Of a stretch of DNA of 64,000 nucleotides, positions 28,834 to 37,120 are shown piece by piece. Origin of the DNA: an uncultured Candidatus Melainabacteria bacterium (GTDB lineage: Bacteria; Cyanobacteriota; Vampirovibrionia; Gastranaerophilales; Gastranaerophilaceae); NCBI GenBank assembly GCA_934747335.1, contig CAKVGS010000005.1, forward strand, positions 1 through 64,000, read 5' to 3'. The notes beneath the pieces are model-generated. The model had not been told where the DNA came from, did no database searches, and saw nothing but the letters and a program-made list of their open reading frames with translations. Both the position numbers and the translations under genes were made by a program. How positions within the stretch are numbered: position 1 is the stretch's first letter; the number at the start of each line of letters is the position of its first letter.

Positions 28834-28854
28834 CCCTCAAAAAGGAGAAAAAAC

Positions 28855-30090
28855 ATGATTAAAATCGGAACAGCATTATTTGAAGCTTGCGAAGAGCTTG
28901 AAAGAGAACGTGGTATTTCTAAAGAAGTTCTTATTGCGTCATTATGTGATGCAATGGTAGCTGCTTATAAAAAACACATGCACGTAAAAGAAGCTGCTAA
29001 TATAGAAGCAATTTTGGATGAACAAACCGGCGAAATCGGTGTATTCAGCACAAAAACAGTAGTAGAAGAAGTTGAAGATCCTGATACTCAAATTTCATTG
29101 GAAGAAGCTCAAGAAATCGACGATGAAGTTGAAGTTGATGATGAAGTTAAGATTGAAGTTACACCTGAACAATTCGGACGTATTGCAGCACAATCTGCTA
29201 AACAAGTTATTACTCAAAGAATTAGAGATGCAGAAAGAAATAACATTTTGAACGAATTCTTAGAAAAGAAAGGTACTTTGGTAACAGGTATTATTCAAAG
29301 AGTTGAAAATAGAAATGTTATCGTTAATATCGGTAAAACGGATGCTATCATGCCTCAAAAAGAACAAATTCCTCGCGAATACTATAAACCTGGTAACAGA
29401 ATCAGAGTATTTGTTCTTAACGTAAAAGAAACAAGCAGACTTCCACAAGTTATTGTTTCTCACGCTCACCCTGAAATTGTTAAGGAGTTGTTTGAACTTG
29501 AAGTTCCTGAAATTGAAGACGGAATTGTAGAAATTAAATCTATTGCTCGTGAAGCCGGATTCAGAACAAAACTTGCGGTTTGGTCAAATGACCCTGAAGT
29601 TGATTCAGTTGGCGCTTGTATAGGACCTCGCGGCTCAAGAATTCAAACTATCGTTGGTGAATTAAAGAACGAAAAAATTGATATCGTTAGATGGTCACCG
29701 GACCCTGTTGAATACATTGTAAATGCTATTTCACCGGCTAGAGTAGTTTCAGTTGATATTATGACTGACGATGAAGAAACAAAAGACGCTTTGGTTGTAG
29801 TTCCTGATGATCAGCTTTCTTTAGCTATCGGTCGTGAAGGTCAAAACGTAAGACTTGCTCACAGATTGACAGGTTGGAAGATTGATATCAAGAGCGTTTC
29901 TCAAATGGAAGATGAAGAAGCTCGTAAGAATTCAAATTACGACTATGAAGAAGAAGCTGTTGAAGATGAAGAAAGAACAGTTGATTCTGATGAAATCCAA
30001 GAAGAAATTGAAGAAGAAATGAATCAACAAGCTCTTGATGAAGAAGATATTCAACAAGAAGAAGTTGAAGAAGCTTCTGAAGAAGAATAA
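28855..30090 (+). CDS. nusA: transcription termination/antitermination factor NusA
   Basis: A 411-residue RNA polymerase-binding factor. The ATG at 28855 follows a GGAG ribosome site; an upstream in-frame ATG at 28816 lies inside the inverted repeat and is rejected. The order is N-terminal domain, S1 domain (KGTLVTGIIQRVENRNVIVN), KH domains with VGACIGPRGSRIQTIV and LAIGREGQNVRLAHRLTGW, then an acidic tail from about residue 355 very rich in Glu and Asp. The usual downstream ylxR and infB are absent; a terminator follows instead. Confidence 0.96.
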   Translation: MIKIGTALFEACEELERERGISKEVLIASLCDAMVAAYKKHMHVKEAANIEAILDEQTGEIGVFSTKTVVEEVEDPDTQISLEEAQEIDDEVEVDDEVKIEVTPEQFGRIAAQSAKQVITQRIRDAERNNILNEFLEKKGTLVTGIIQRVENRNVIVNIGKTDAIMPQKEQIPREYYKPGNRIRVFVLNVKETSRLPQVIVSHAHPEIVKELFELEVPEIEDGIVEIKSIAREAGFRTKLAVWSNDPEVDSVGACIGPRGSRIQTIVGELKNEKIDIVRWSPDPVEYIVNAISPARVVSVDIMTDDEETKDALVVVPDDQLSLAIGREGQNVRLAHRLTGWKIDIKSVSQMEDEEARKNSNYDYEEEAVEDEERTVDSDEIQEEIEEEMNQQALDEEDIQQEEVEEASEEE

Positions 30091-30109
30091 TTAAAGATTA
30101 TTTTGGTTT

Positions 30110-30143
30110 AATCAGGGGTGGTGCAAGCTTCCCCTGATTTTTT
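30110..30143 (+). terminator. Rho-independent terminator of nusA
   Basis: AATCAGGGG (30110-30118) pairs with CCCCTGATT (30131-30139), followed by a T-run, 20 bp past the nusA stop. Confidence 0.88.
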
Positions 30144-30160
30144 ATTGATTTTAAAGTTAA

Positions 30161-30350
30161 TAACACCCTCTCCCGCCTTCGGCACCCTGTCTTGGATTAT
30201 TCGGGCGAGCATAACATTCCAATAACAACAAATCCTTACGGATTTTAGTAGTCATTTCCATGTTATTTGCTCTTACGGGCTTGCTCGCTTACGCTCGACA
30301 TCGCCCTACCAAAAATCCGCTCCCCCGAGGGAGGGAACTAAAGTCGTTCG
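30161..30350. repeat. composite intergenic repeat, modules D and F
   Basis: The gap after nusA begins with module D (ACACCCTCTCCCGCCTTC), then module F, which includes GGATTATTCGGGCGAGCA and CCATGTTATTTGCTCTTACG. Near-identical copies of F occur at 31817-31905 and around 54885-55010; D recurs inverted at 32095-32162 and 62706-62751. No ORF in it looks real. Confidence 0.8.
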
Positions 30351-30404
30351 TTTTAATTAAACTACATGCGCTAAATTAACTTTAATTATCTATATCACCC
30401 TCAT

Positions 30405-30559
30405 CTGAGCGGAGCTCTGATGAGGGTGGTATAGACAAATATTATTAACGAATTTTCCATTCTCCACTTTCAATTTTCCATTTATCAAAACCCACCCGCA
30501 TCTGTAAGGCTCGGTATAGCCTCACCAACAGCTGCGACCTCCCTAACCATGGAGGTTTT
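30405..30559. repeat. left arm of ~150-bp inverted repeat (modules B, spacer, C)
   Basis: It starts CTGAGCGGAGCTCTGATGAG (B), passes through an AT-rich joint and ends CGACCTCCCTAACCATGGAG (C). The reverse complement, with only scattered differences and a small indel, is at 31548-31696. The pair brackets the 262-codon gene at 30688-31476. Confidence 0.88.
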
Positions 30560-30572
30560 TATTTTTAAAAAT

Positions 30573-30603
30573 TTGTAACAATCATGTAAAGTTTTGTAAC
30601 AAT
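30573..30603. promoter_or_regulatory. two TTGTAACAAT boxes upstream of the orphan gene
   Basis: TTGTAACAAT occurs at 30573-30582 and again at 30594-30603, exactly 21 bp apart (two helical turns), about 85 bp before the ATG at 30688. It resembles elements at 127-144 and 58592-58620. Regulator unknown. Confidence 0.4.
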
Positions 30604-30687
30604 ATTGTCATACATGTGAAATTCTCAAGTCTTGGAAGACTTTATATATATAAAAGTACAAATAGACACGGAGACTAGATACAGACA

Positions 30688-31476
30688 ATGGCATTCTTAA
30701 TGTTATTACATGAAAAAATGAGGCTTCAACGTAAAGTCAACAAATTGACTTTACAAGAACTTCGTATATCTAGTCGAAAGGAAAGGATAACGAAGAACAT
30801 TTCTAGAGTACAAAAAATGTATTCTAGTAAAATGTCTCAACTTGAGAAACAAGCACAAATAATGCAAAGTCAAGCTACGGTATTCTTCCAAAATCAAATG
30901 GGATTGGGCACTCAAAATCAAGCATTTAATCCTTGGAATATGAATGGTAGCGGTGTAACAAGCTTTGTTCTAAACCAAATGGGTAGTATGCTTGCAAGTG
31001 GTCAAATTCCAAAAGACAAAGATTCTAAGTTTGATGCAATTGATGGTACAAGATTCCAAGAAATGTTGCAAGATTATTATGTAACAGGATTGCAACAAAC
31101 AAAAAATGCTGATGGTAACTACTTAGGTGATGATAAATTTGGTACAGATGGTAAGTTTACAAAAGACGAAGTAACTGCTTTCAAGATGGCAATGTCAGCA
31201 GCTCAAAACAACCAATCTCAAGCTCAAGCAATGTGCAGTCAGATGAGTTCTCAATACCAAAGCAATGTTTCAATTTGGTTAGAAGCAGCAAAATCACAAT
31301 TAGAAGCAGAACAAGATATGGCTCTTGCTCCGTTAGAAGAAAAAGAAACCGAAATGGATTTGGACAAAGAATCTTGCGAAGCTCAACTTGCAGATGCAAA
31401 GGCAAGATTGGAAAGCATCAAACAAGCTTGTTCAGAAGGAATCAAGGACTCAGCTCCAACCTTCGGTTTAGGTTAA
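30688..31476 (+). CDS. coiled-coil hypothetical protein, bracketed by inverted repeats
   Basis: A 262-residue Gln/Met/Ser-rich protein of no family I recognise. Residues 1-65 are a basic coiled coil (MRLQRKVNKLTLQELRIS...), the middle contains Asp/Gly-rich stretches that resemble half EF-hand loops (KDKDSKFDAIDG; FGTDGKFTKDEV), and residues about 185-255 form a second, acidic coiled coil. There is no signal peptide. Its own paired upstream boxes and a downstream hairpin terminator suggest a self-contained transcription unit. It lies between two roughly 150-bp inverted repeat arms, unlike its neighbours. A calcium-binding role is speculative. Confidence 0.72.
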   Translation: MAFLMLLHEKMRLQRKVNKLTLQELRISSRKERITKNISRVQKMYSSKMSQLEKQAQIMQSQATVFFQNQMGLGTQNQAFNPWNMNGSGVTSFVLNQMGSMLASGQIPKDKDSKFDAIDGTRFQEMLQDYYVTGLQQTKNADGNYLGDDKFGTDGKFTKDEVTAFKMAMSAAQNNQSQAQAMCSQMSSQYQSNVSIWLEAAKSQLEAEQDMALAPLEEKETEMDLDKESCEAQLADAKARLESIKQACSEGIKDSAPTFGLG

Positions 31477-31513
31477 TCAAATATCGGATAGTAATTATTA
31501 TAATAATTGACTC

Positions 31514-31544
31514 CGCCTGCTCCCAAAAGAGCAGGCGTTCTTGT
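31514..31544 (+). terminator. hairpin terminator of the orphan gene
   Basis: CGCCTGCTC (31514-31522) pairs perfectly with GAGCAGGCG (31529-31537) around a short A-rich loop, followed by a weak T-rich tract, 37 bp past the stop. Confidence 0.75.
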
Positions 31545-31547
31545 ATT

Positions 31548-31696
31548 AAAACCTCCATGGTTAGGGAGGTCGCAGCTGTTGGCGAGGCTATGCAGAGCCT
31601 TACAGATGCGGGTGGGTATTTGATAAATGGAAAATTGAAAGTGGAAAATTAGTTAATAATTTTTATCTATACCACCCTCATCAGAGCTCCGCTCAG
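31548..31696. repeat. right arm of ~150-bp inverted repeat (modules C, spacer, B)
   Basis: Reverse complement of 30405-30559. Both modules and the AT-rich joint between them are conserved, so the arms duplicated as a unit rather than assembling independently. Confidence 0.88.
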
Positions 31697-31801
31697 CTTC
31701 TCCCCTCGAGGGAGAAGCGGTAGAATACGTTAAATTGGCGCAAGTGACGGCTTCGCCCTTGAGGGGAGAAGCTGAGCGGAGCTCTGATGAGGGTGGTATA
31801 G
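31667..31801. repeat. module B hairpin with perfect 41-bp arms
   Basis: 31667-31707 and 31761-31801 are perfect reverse complements over 41 bp, separated by 53 bp. The arms start CTATACCACCCTCATCAGAG. Related single or degenerate B copies are at 30391-30433, 40758-40812, 53413-53530 and 54850-54880. It looks like a MITE or large REP-type unit; no protein is encoded. Confidence 0.85.
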
Positions 31802-31816
31802 ATAATTAAATTAATC

Positions 31817-32165
31817 CATGTTATTTGCTCTTACGGGCTTGCTCGCTAACGCTCGACATCGTCCTACCGAAAATCCGCTCCCCCGAGAAAGGGAGTGATA
31901 TACGTTAATTGAACGACTGTGGTTATTCCATCTCCGAGGGAGAGGGCTAGGGTGAGGGTTTTGCAATACGTAAAGTAAACAAATTTTATAAACTAAATCG
32001 CCTACGGCACGACCCCTCACCCGAAAATCTAAGTTTCGCACAGCTCAACTTGATTTTCTACCCTCTCCCAAAGAGAGGGTTTGTGCGAACCCCGAACGAC
32101 TTTAGTTCCCTCCCTTTTGTCCATTTTACTCGGGGGAGGGTGCCGAAGGCGGGAGAGGGTGTTAT
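31817..32165. repeat. repeat array: modules F, D, A, E, D
   Basis: Module F (from CCATGTTATTTGCTC) at 31817-31905 with an adjoining D fragment, module A inverted (GGGAGAGGGCTAGGGTGAGG) at 31928-31962, module E inverted (CCCCTCACCCGAAAATCTAA) at 32011-32080, and D at 32095-32162. The array fills the gap between the orphan gene and the SNF2 helicase, ending beside the helicase stop. The ORFs crossing it are repeat artefacts. Confidence 0.8.
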
Positions 32166-32188
32166 TAACTATAATAAAAAGCCTACAA

Positions 32189-35100
32189 CTAACCCGCAGT
32201 CAAAGAGAAAATATCGTAGATTTCTTGGTCTGAAAGTTCTGTAATAATCTTTTCGCCTTCGTAAACCGCCAAATCAGCAAGTTCTTTTTTAGACTTCAAC
32301 ATCTCGTCAATCTTTTCTTCAAAAGTTCCGAGTGTAATAAGTCTATGCACCATAACGTTCTTTTCTTGACCGATACGGTACGTTCTATCTGTCGCTTGAT
32401 CCTCTACCGCCGGATTCCACCACAAGTCATAGTGAATTACGTTAGTTGCACTTGTTAAGTTCAAACCTGTACCACCGGCTTTCAGTGAAAGTATCATAAT
32501 TTTTCTATCGTTATTCGTTTGGAAATCTTCAATCAATTTTTCACGTTGTGGAACTGTTAATGAACCGTGGAAAAATGAAGGTTCTGAACCACATTCTTCA
32601 AGTAGCATTTTAGTTAATAAATCGCCCATTTCTTTATATTGAGTGAAAATAAGAGTTTTTTCATTATTATCCAAAATACTCTGCACCAAAGAAACGCATT
32701 TTTCTGCCTTACCTGAAAGTTCTTTAGAAGTTTCACCGCTTTTTAAGAATTGATAAGGGTGATTACAAATTTGTTTAAGCGCAGTTATAAGCTTGAAAAT
32801 ATTACCGCGTCTGTTAACACCTGTAAATCCGCTGATTTTTTCCATCATTTCGTTAAGCGTTTTTTCGTATAAAATAGCTTGAGATTTAGCCAAATAGCAA
32901 TAATCGTTCATTACCATCTTGTCAGGCAAATCCGAAATTACGTGTTTATCGGTTTTTAAACGTCTTAAAACAAATGGTGAAACAGAAAGTTTAAGTTTTG
33001 ACGCCCTTGTTTTTTCTTTAAACCTTTCAATAGGCACAGCATAACTCTTTTGGAATTCCTTTAATGAGCCTAAATAACCTTTGTTGATGAAGTCGAAAAT
33101 ACTCCAAAGCTCTGTAAGACGGTTTTCCACCGGAGTACCTGTCATTGCAATCTTGATATCTGATTTTAGTGATTTAATCGCCAAAGTTTGCGCCGTGTCA
33201 GGGTTTTTAATATTTTGAGCTTCGTCTACAACAATCATGCCCCAAGTATTTTTCTTCATTTCTTCAACATCTATTCTCATGATTGCATAAGTTGTAAGAA
33301 TAACGTCGCATTTTAAATCAAGTTTTCTATCCATTCCATGATAAGTCGCAGTTTTTAGAGAAGGTGCAAACAGTTGCAATTCTTTCATCCAGTTACCCAT
33401 CAAAGTAGTTGGACAAATTACCAACACAGGGTTTTTAATTTTCTTTTCTTCTTTTAGTTTAAGAATTAAGCTTATAACCTGAATGGTTTTACCTAACCCC
33501 ATATCGTCAGCCATACAACAACCAAAACCTTTTGAAACATTTGTCCAAAGCCATTTAAGACCTGTCATTTGGTATGCTCTTAAATCGCCCTTCAAACCTT
33601 CAGGCTGAGTAACTTCAACAGGCTTTGCAAAATCCTTGATAACGTTTGCATAAGCTTCATCATAATTGAAGTCATAATTTTGAAGTTGACCTGACATAGA
33701 AGCGTGTATAAGTTCAAGTCTTGTCATCTTCTTATGATTAGCATTTTGAATTTGTTCAACAAGCTTCAAGCCTTCAGCTTTATCAACTAAAATGTATTTG
33801 CCGTTGTATTGAATTAGGCCGTTGCTTTCGTTTACAAGTTTGTTAAACTCTTCCAATGAAATCTTTTCATCACCTAATGAAATTTCGTAAGTAAAGTCTA
33901 AAATATCATCAAGAGAAATTGCACTGCTTGAAACAGTGTTAAAGATATTCATTAAATCGTCTGAACGAGAAGCTTTAACTTTAGCATTAATTGATGCTCG
34001 CGGAATAATAATATTTGTTAACTCTTCCGGTAAGATTACGTCAATTTGTGCTTTTTGTAAGTAATAAGCCGTTTGAGCAATAATTTTATAAACTTCATTT
34101 AAGTTCAAAGTTAGAGCTAGTTTGTCTTCATCTTCAAAAAGAGTTTCAAGCTCCGGCATGTATCTAACGGCATAATTAAGTTGTTTTTCAATAATTTTAG
34201 ATATATCAGCCGTATCTAAGCCCCAAATCTCATCTTCATGATAAAGTTCGTCAAGAAGAATTGTCTCATCAGTTTTTCTATTTTTGATATGGATTTTAAG
34301 TTCAAACTGATCATCGCTAACTTTATTTACCTTGAAGAATGGGATTAAGTCATATTTGCCGAGATACAATTCATCGAACCATTGCGCAAAGTTTTCGGCA
34401 AGGTCTTTACCCTTCATTAAGCATCTTTGTTCTAAATCCTTAATCATATAATGACCGGATTTAATGTCTTTGAAACGGTAAGCCTTAATTCCTAAGAATT
34501 TGTAAACAAGGTAGTTCAAATATTCTCTGACAAATCTTTCAACAAAATCTTTTGGCTTGTCACCTTTAATGAACAAGTTTTCAGGTAGATTGTTTTCAAG
34601 CTCGTTAATAATTTTTGCAGATTCTTTATTAGAAATAATCGGCTCATAAACAATTCTGAAAGAACCGCCTGATGCGCCTTCTTTTCTATGTACTGTCGGT
34701 ATAAAGTACAATTTTTCAATAAGCTTCATAACAAAGTGTGTAAGCTTGTTGAAATATGCAAAAGTTTGAGTTAATGAAGAGAAATCAACAACTTCACCAA
34801 ATCCGCCAAAATAGTCTAAAACTAAATCTAATGGCATGATGTAGCCGATTTGACCGTTAACTTCTTTAGACGTAAATCTAAACATTGAACCTTTAGATTT
34901 TAGATAAAATTGAAAATTGTTTGTAGGTGTTACAAAAAACGACAATTTAGGATTAGTCACCGTACCATCGTTTATAAGCAAGAAATCAGTATTTCTTACA
35001 GGTGAATTCGGAGATAGAAAAATCCCCTCAAACTCATCCTCTACAAGCTGATAAATCAAACTTAACGTGTAACGGAAATCTTTGTTCTTGAAACCGTTTG

Positions 35101-35194
35101 GGTTTTCACTCAAATTGTAAAAGAACTCATCTACATTGTTTTTCTTTAGTGATAAATCTATATTTAATGGTTTAACGTTATTTTCTTCAGTCAT
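32189..35194 (-). CDS. SNF2-family DEAD/DEAH-box helicase (HepA-like)
   Basis: A 1001-residue Swi2/Snf2 ATPase. Residues 1-540 are a poorly conserved N-terminal region found in large bacterial SNF2 proteins. The ATPase core begins LRAYQMTGLKWLWTNVSKGF, then Walker A MADDMGLGKTIQVISL (about 560), motif II VVDEAQNIKNP (about 655), AMTGTPVENRLTELWSIFDF, and the C-terminal helicase lobe with LSLKAGGTGLNLTSATNVIH and DQATDRTYRIGQEKNV. The family remodels protein-nucleic acid complexes, as RapA/HepA does with RNA polymerase. The specific target is not known. No methylase or nuclease is adjacent, so a DISARM-type defence system is not supported. Confidence 0.92.
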   Translation of the reverse strand: MTEENNVKPLNIDLSLKKNNVDEFFYNLSENPNGFKNKDFRYTLSLIYQLVEDEFEGIFLSPNSPVRNTDFLLINDGTVTNPKLSFFVTPTNNFQFYLKSKGSMFRFTSKEVNGQIGYIMPLDLVLDYFGGFGEVVDFSSLTQTFAYFNKLTHFVMKLIEKLYFIPTVHRKEGASGGSFRIVYEPIISNKESAKIINELENNLPENLFIKGDKPKDFVERFVREYLNYLVYKFLGIKAYRFKDIKSGHYMIKDLEQRCLMKGKDLAENFAQWFDELYLGKYDLIPFFKVNKVSDDQFELKIHIKNRKTDETILLDELYHEDEIWGLDTADISKIIEKQLNYAVRYMPELETLFEDEDKLALTLNLNEVYKIIAQTAYYLQKAQIDVILPEELTNIIIPRASINAKVKASRSDDLMNIFNTVSSSAISLDDILDFTYEISLGDEKISLEEFNKLVNESNGLIQYNGKYILVDKAEGLKLVEQIQNANHKKMTRLELIHASMSGQLQNYDFNYDEAYANVIKDFAKPVEVTQPEGLKGDLRAYQMTGLKWLWTNVSKGFGCCMADDMGLGKTIQVISLILKLKEEKKIKNPVLVICPTTLMGNWMKELQLFAPSLKTATYHGMDRKLDLKCDVILTTYAIMRIDVEEMKKNTWGMIVVDEAQNIKNPDTAQTLAIKSLKSDIKIAMTGTPVENRLTELWSIFDFINKGYLGSLKEFQKSYAVPIERFKEKTRASKLKLSVSPFVLRRLKTDKHVISDLPDKMVMNDYCYLAKSQAILYEKTLNEMMEKISGFTGVNRRGNIFKLITALKQICNHPYQFLKSGETSKELSGKAEKCVSLVQSILDNNEKTLIFTQYKEMGDLLTKMLLEECGSEPSFFHGSLTVPQREKLIEDFQTNNDRKIMILSLKAGGTGLNLTSATNVIHYDLWWNPAVEDQATDRTYRIGQEKNVMVHRLITLGTFEEKIDEMLKSKKELADLAVYEGEKIITELSDQEIYDIFSLTAG

Positions 35195-35233
35195 TGTTTT
35201 CTCTCAATATAATTATGTAGTTAAAGATTTTAG

Positions 35234-35334
35234 AAGTTGAATAGTTGAAAGGTTGAAAGGTTCTTTAAATTCGCTAACGCTCATAAAGGTTATAATGAAC
35301 GATTCAACTGTTAAGCTTTTCAACTATTCAACTT
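35234..35334. repeat. TTGAA-iterated inverted repeat
   Basis: AAGTTGAATAGTTGAAA (35234-35250) and its exact reverse complement (35318-35334) are 17-bp arms around 67 bp. Extra GGTTGAAAGG iterations extend the left arm. It lies between gpmI and the SNF2 gene and contains no ORF. Confidence 0.8.
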
Positions 35335-35344
35335 TTTCTCTTTT

Positions 35345-36883
35345 TTATTTAATCAAACTATCGCAATCCATTTCTGCTGGTTTTTCGATACCCATCAACT
35401 GCAATACTGTTGGTGCTACATTGCATAAAGCTCCGTCATTTTTAAGTTCAAGATCTTTAGGGCCGTTGATAACAACGAAAGGAACTTCATTTGTTGTATG
35501 TGCAGTGTGTGGCTTACCTGTTTTGTCGTTGAACATTACTTCTGCATTACCATGGTCAGCTGTAAGTAACATAACAACGCCGTTTTCTTTACATTTTTGA
35601 GCAATTTTACCAACACATTCATCAACTACTTTACAAGCCTTTTCAGCAGCTTCAAGTACACCTGTGTGACCAACCATATCAGGGTTTGCGAAGTTTACAA
35701 GAACAAAACCGTATTCAGGATTTGCAACAGCTTCCAATACGTTTTCACAAACTTCAGGTGCGCTCATTTCAGGTTGCATGTCATAAGTTGCAACTTTAGG
35801 AGAGGCAACAAGTTTTCTTGTTTCGTGAGGTTGAGGCTCATCAATACCACCATTGAAGAAGAATGTTACGTGTGCATATTTTTCAGTTTCTGCTGTTCTG
35901 AATTGGTGAACACCGTTTGCTTCCAATACATCGCCCAAAATGTTTACAAGTTTAGTTTTAGGGAATGCAACAGGGAAAGTAAATGTTGCTTCGTAACTTG
36001 TCATTGTACAGTAGTAAATATTGTTTAAAACTTTCTTTCTATCAAAACCGTCAAAATCTTTGAAGTTAACAGCCTTAGTAATTTCTCTTGCTCTATCAGG
36101 ACGATAGTTGAAGAAAATAATAGCATCGTTATCTTGAATTCTGCTTTCATTTACTTCAGCTTCAGTGCCGATAGCTGTTGGAAGAACGAATTCATCAGTT
36201 ACGCCTTCTTCGTAAGATTTTTGAACAGCTTCGCAAGCAGTCGCTGCGTGGTTGCCTTCACCTAACAACAAGCAGTTGTAACCTTTTTCTACTCTATCCC
36301 AACGGTTATCTCTATCCATAATGTAGTATCTGCCGATAACTGTTGCAACTTTTGGTAAGTTGTATTTCTTTAATTCATCTTCAACAGTTTGCAAGTATGT
36401 GCAAGCACTTGAAGGTGGTGTATCACGACCATCTAAGAATGCGTGTACATAAACTTTTGTAAGTCCTTCATCAGCCGCAAGTTTAATTAAGGCTAAAACG
36501 TGGTCAAGTGATGAGTGAACGCCGCCTGTTGAAACTAAACCGTAAATATGAAGTGAAGAATTGTTCTTTTTAGCATGGTTGATTGCTTCTAAGAATTTTT
36601 CGTTTTTAAAGAATGAACCGTCTTTAATTGCTCTGTTGATTTTTGACAAATCTTGGTAAACAACTCTACCTGCACCCAAGTTCAAGTGACCAACTTCACT
36701 GTTACCCATTTGACCTTCTGGTAATCCAACGTATTCGCCGTCTGCGTGGATTTTAATTGAAGGGTAGTCTTTTATAAGTTCAGGAACATTTACAGGATGT
36801 GAAAGCTTTGTAGCATCATATTTGTCTGCACCTGTTGAAATTCCCCAACCGTCCATAATACATAATAAAACTCTATTTTTCAT
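35345..36883 (-). CDS. gpmI: 2,3-bisphosphoglycerate-independent phosphoglycerate mutase
   Basis: Interconverts 3- and 2-phosphoglycerate using two Mn ions and a phosphoserine intermediate. The 512-residue protein has metal-binding Asp in LLCIMDGWGIS, the catalytic Ser62 in GQMGNSEVGHLNLGAGR, substrate-binding HAFLDGRDTPPSSACTYLQ, and C-terminal metal ligands in FANPDMVGHTGVLEA and LLTADHGNAEVM. A GAGGAGAAA ribosome site precedes the ATG. Monocistronic. Confidence 0.96.
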   Translation of the reverse strand: MKNRVLLCIMDGWGISTGADKYDATKLSHPVNVPELIKDYPSIKIHADGEYVGLPEGQMGNSEVGHLNLGAGRVVYQDLSKINRAIKDGSFFKNEKFLEAINHAKKNNSSLHIYGLVSTGGVHSSLDHVLALIKLAADEGLTKVYVHAFLDGRDTPPSSACTYLQTVEDELKKYNLPKVATVIGRYYIMDRDNRWDRVEKGYNCLLLGEGNHAATACEAVQKSYEEGVTDEFVLPTAIGTEAEVNESRIQDNDAIIFFNYRPDRAREITKAVNFKDFDGFDRKKVLNNIYYCTMTSYEATFTFPVAFPKTKLVNILGDVLEANGVHQFRTAETEKYAHVTFFFNGGIDEPQPHETRKLVASPKVATYDMQPEMSAPEVCENVLEAVANPEYGFVLVNFANPDMVGHTGVLEAAEKACKVVDECVGKIAQKCKENGVVMLLTADHGNAEVMFNDKTGKPHTAHTTNEVPFVVINGPKDLELKNDGALCNVAPTVLQLMGIEKPAEMDCDSLIK

Positions 36884-37120
36884 ATCAAAATTTCTCCTCT
36901 ATAAAGTCTTTTTAACCTAATAAGTTTATGACAAAAACAGGGGAATGTAAAGAGGGAAATGTATTCTCTAACCGAACTAATAGAAAGTGATTAGAAAAAT
37001 TTTAGCTATATAAATAAGACCTACAACTTTTTAATAATTTTTACCGATATTTTTTATAATTGATGGTTGAATAGCTAAGCTTTAAATCACAATTTATAGT
37101 GGTAACAAGGTGGTACTACT

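Noticed and set aside
28816..28854. Upstream in-frame start for nusA
   Set aside because: It lies within the right arm of the inverted repeat and would bypass the clear GGAG ribosome site before the ATG at 28855.
31233..31652. 139-codon plus-strand frame overlapping the orphan gene and module C
   Set aside because: Out of frame with a well-formed coding gene, Arg/Ser-rich shadow composition, and its 3' half is repeat sequence.
31811..32244. Two frames of 76 and 64 codons in the repeat array
   Set aside because: Composed of modules F, D, A and E; translations are repeat artefacts.
32189..35194. SNF2 helicase as part of a DISARM-like or other defence system
   Set aside because: No methyltransferase, DUF1998 or phospholipase D gene is adjacent; neighbours are gpmI and repeats.
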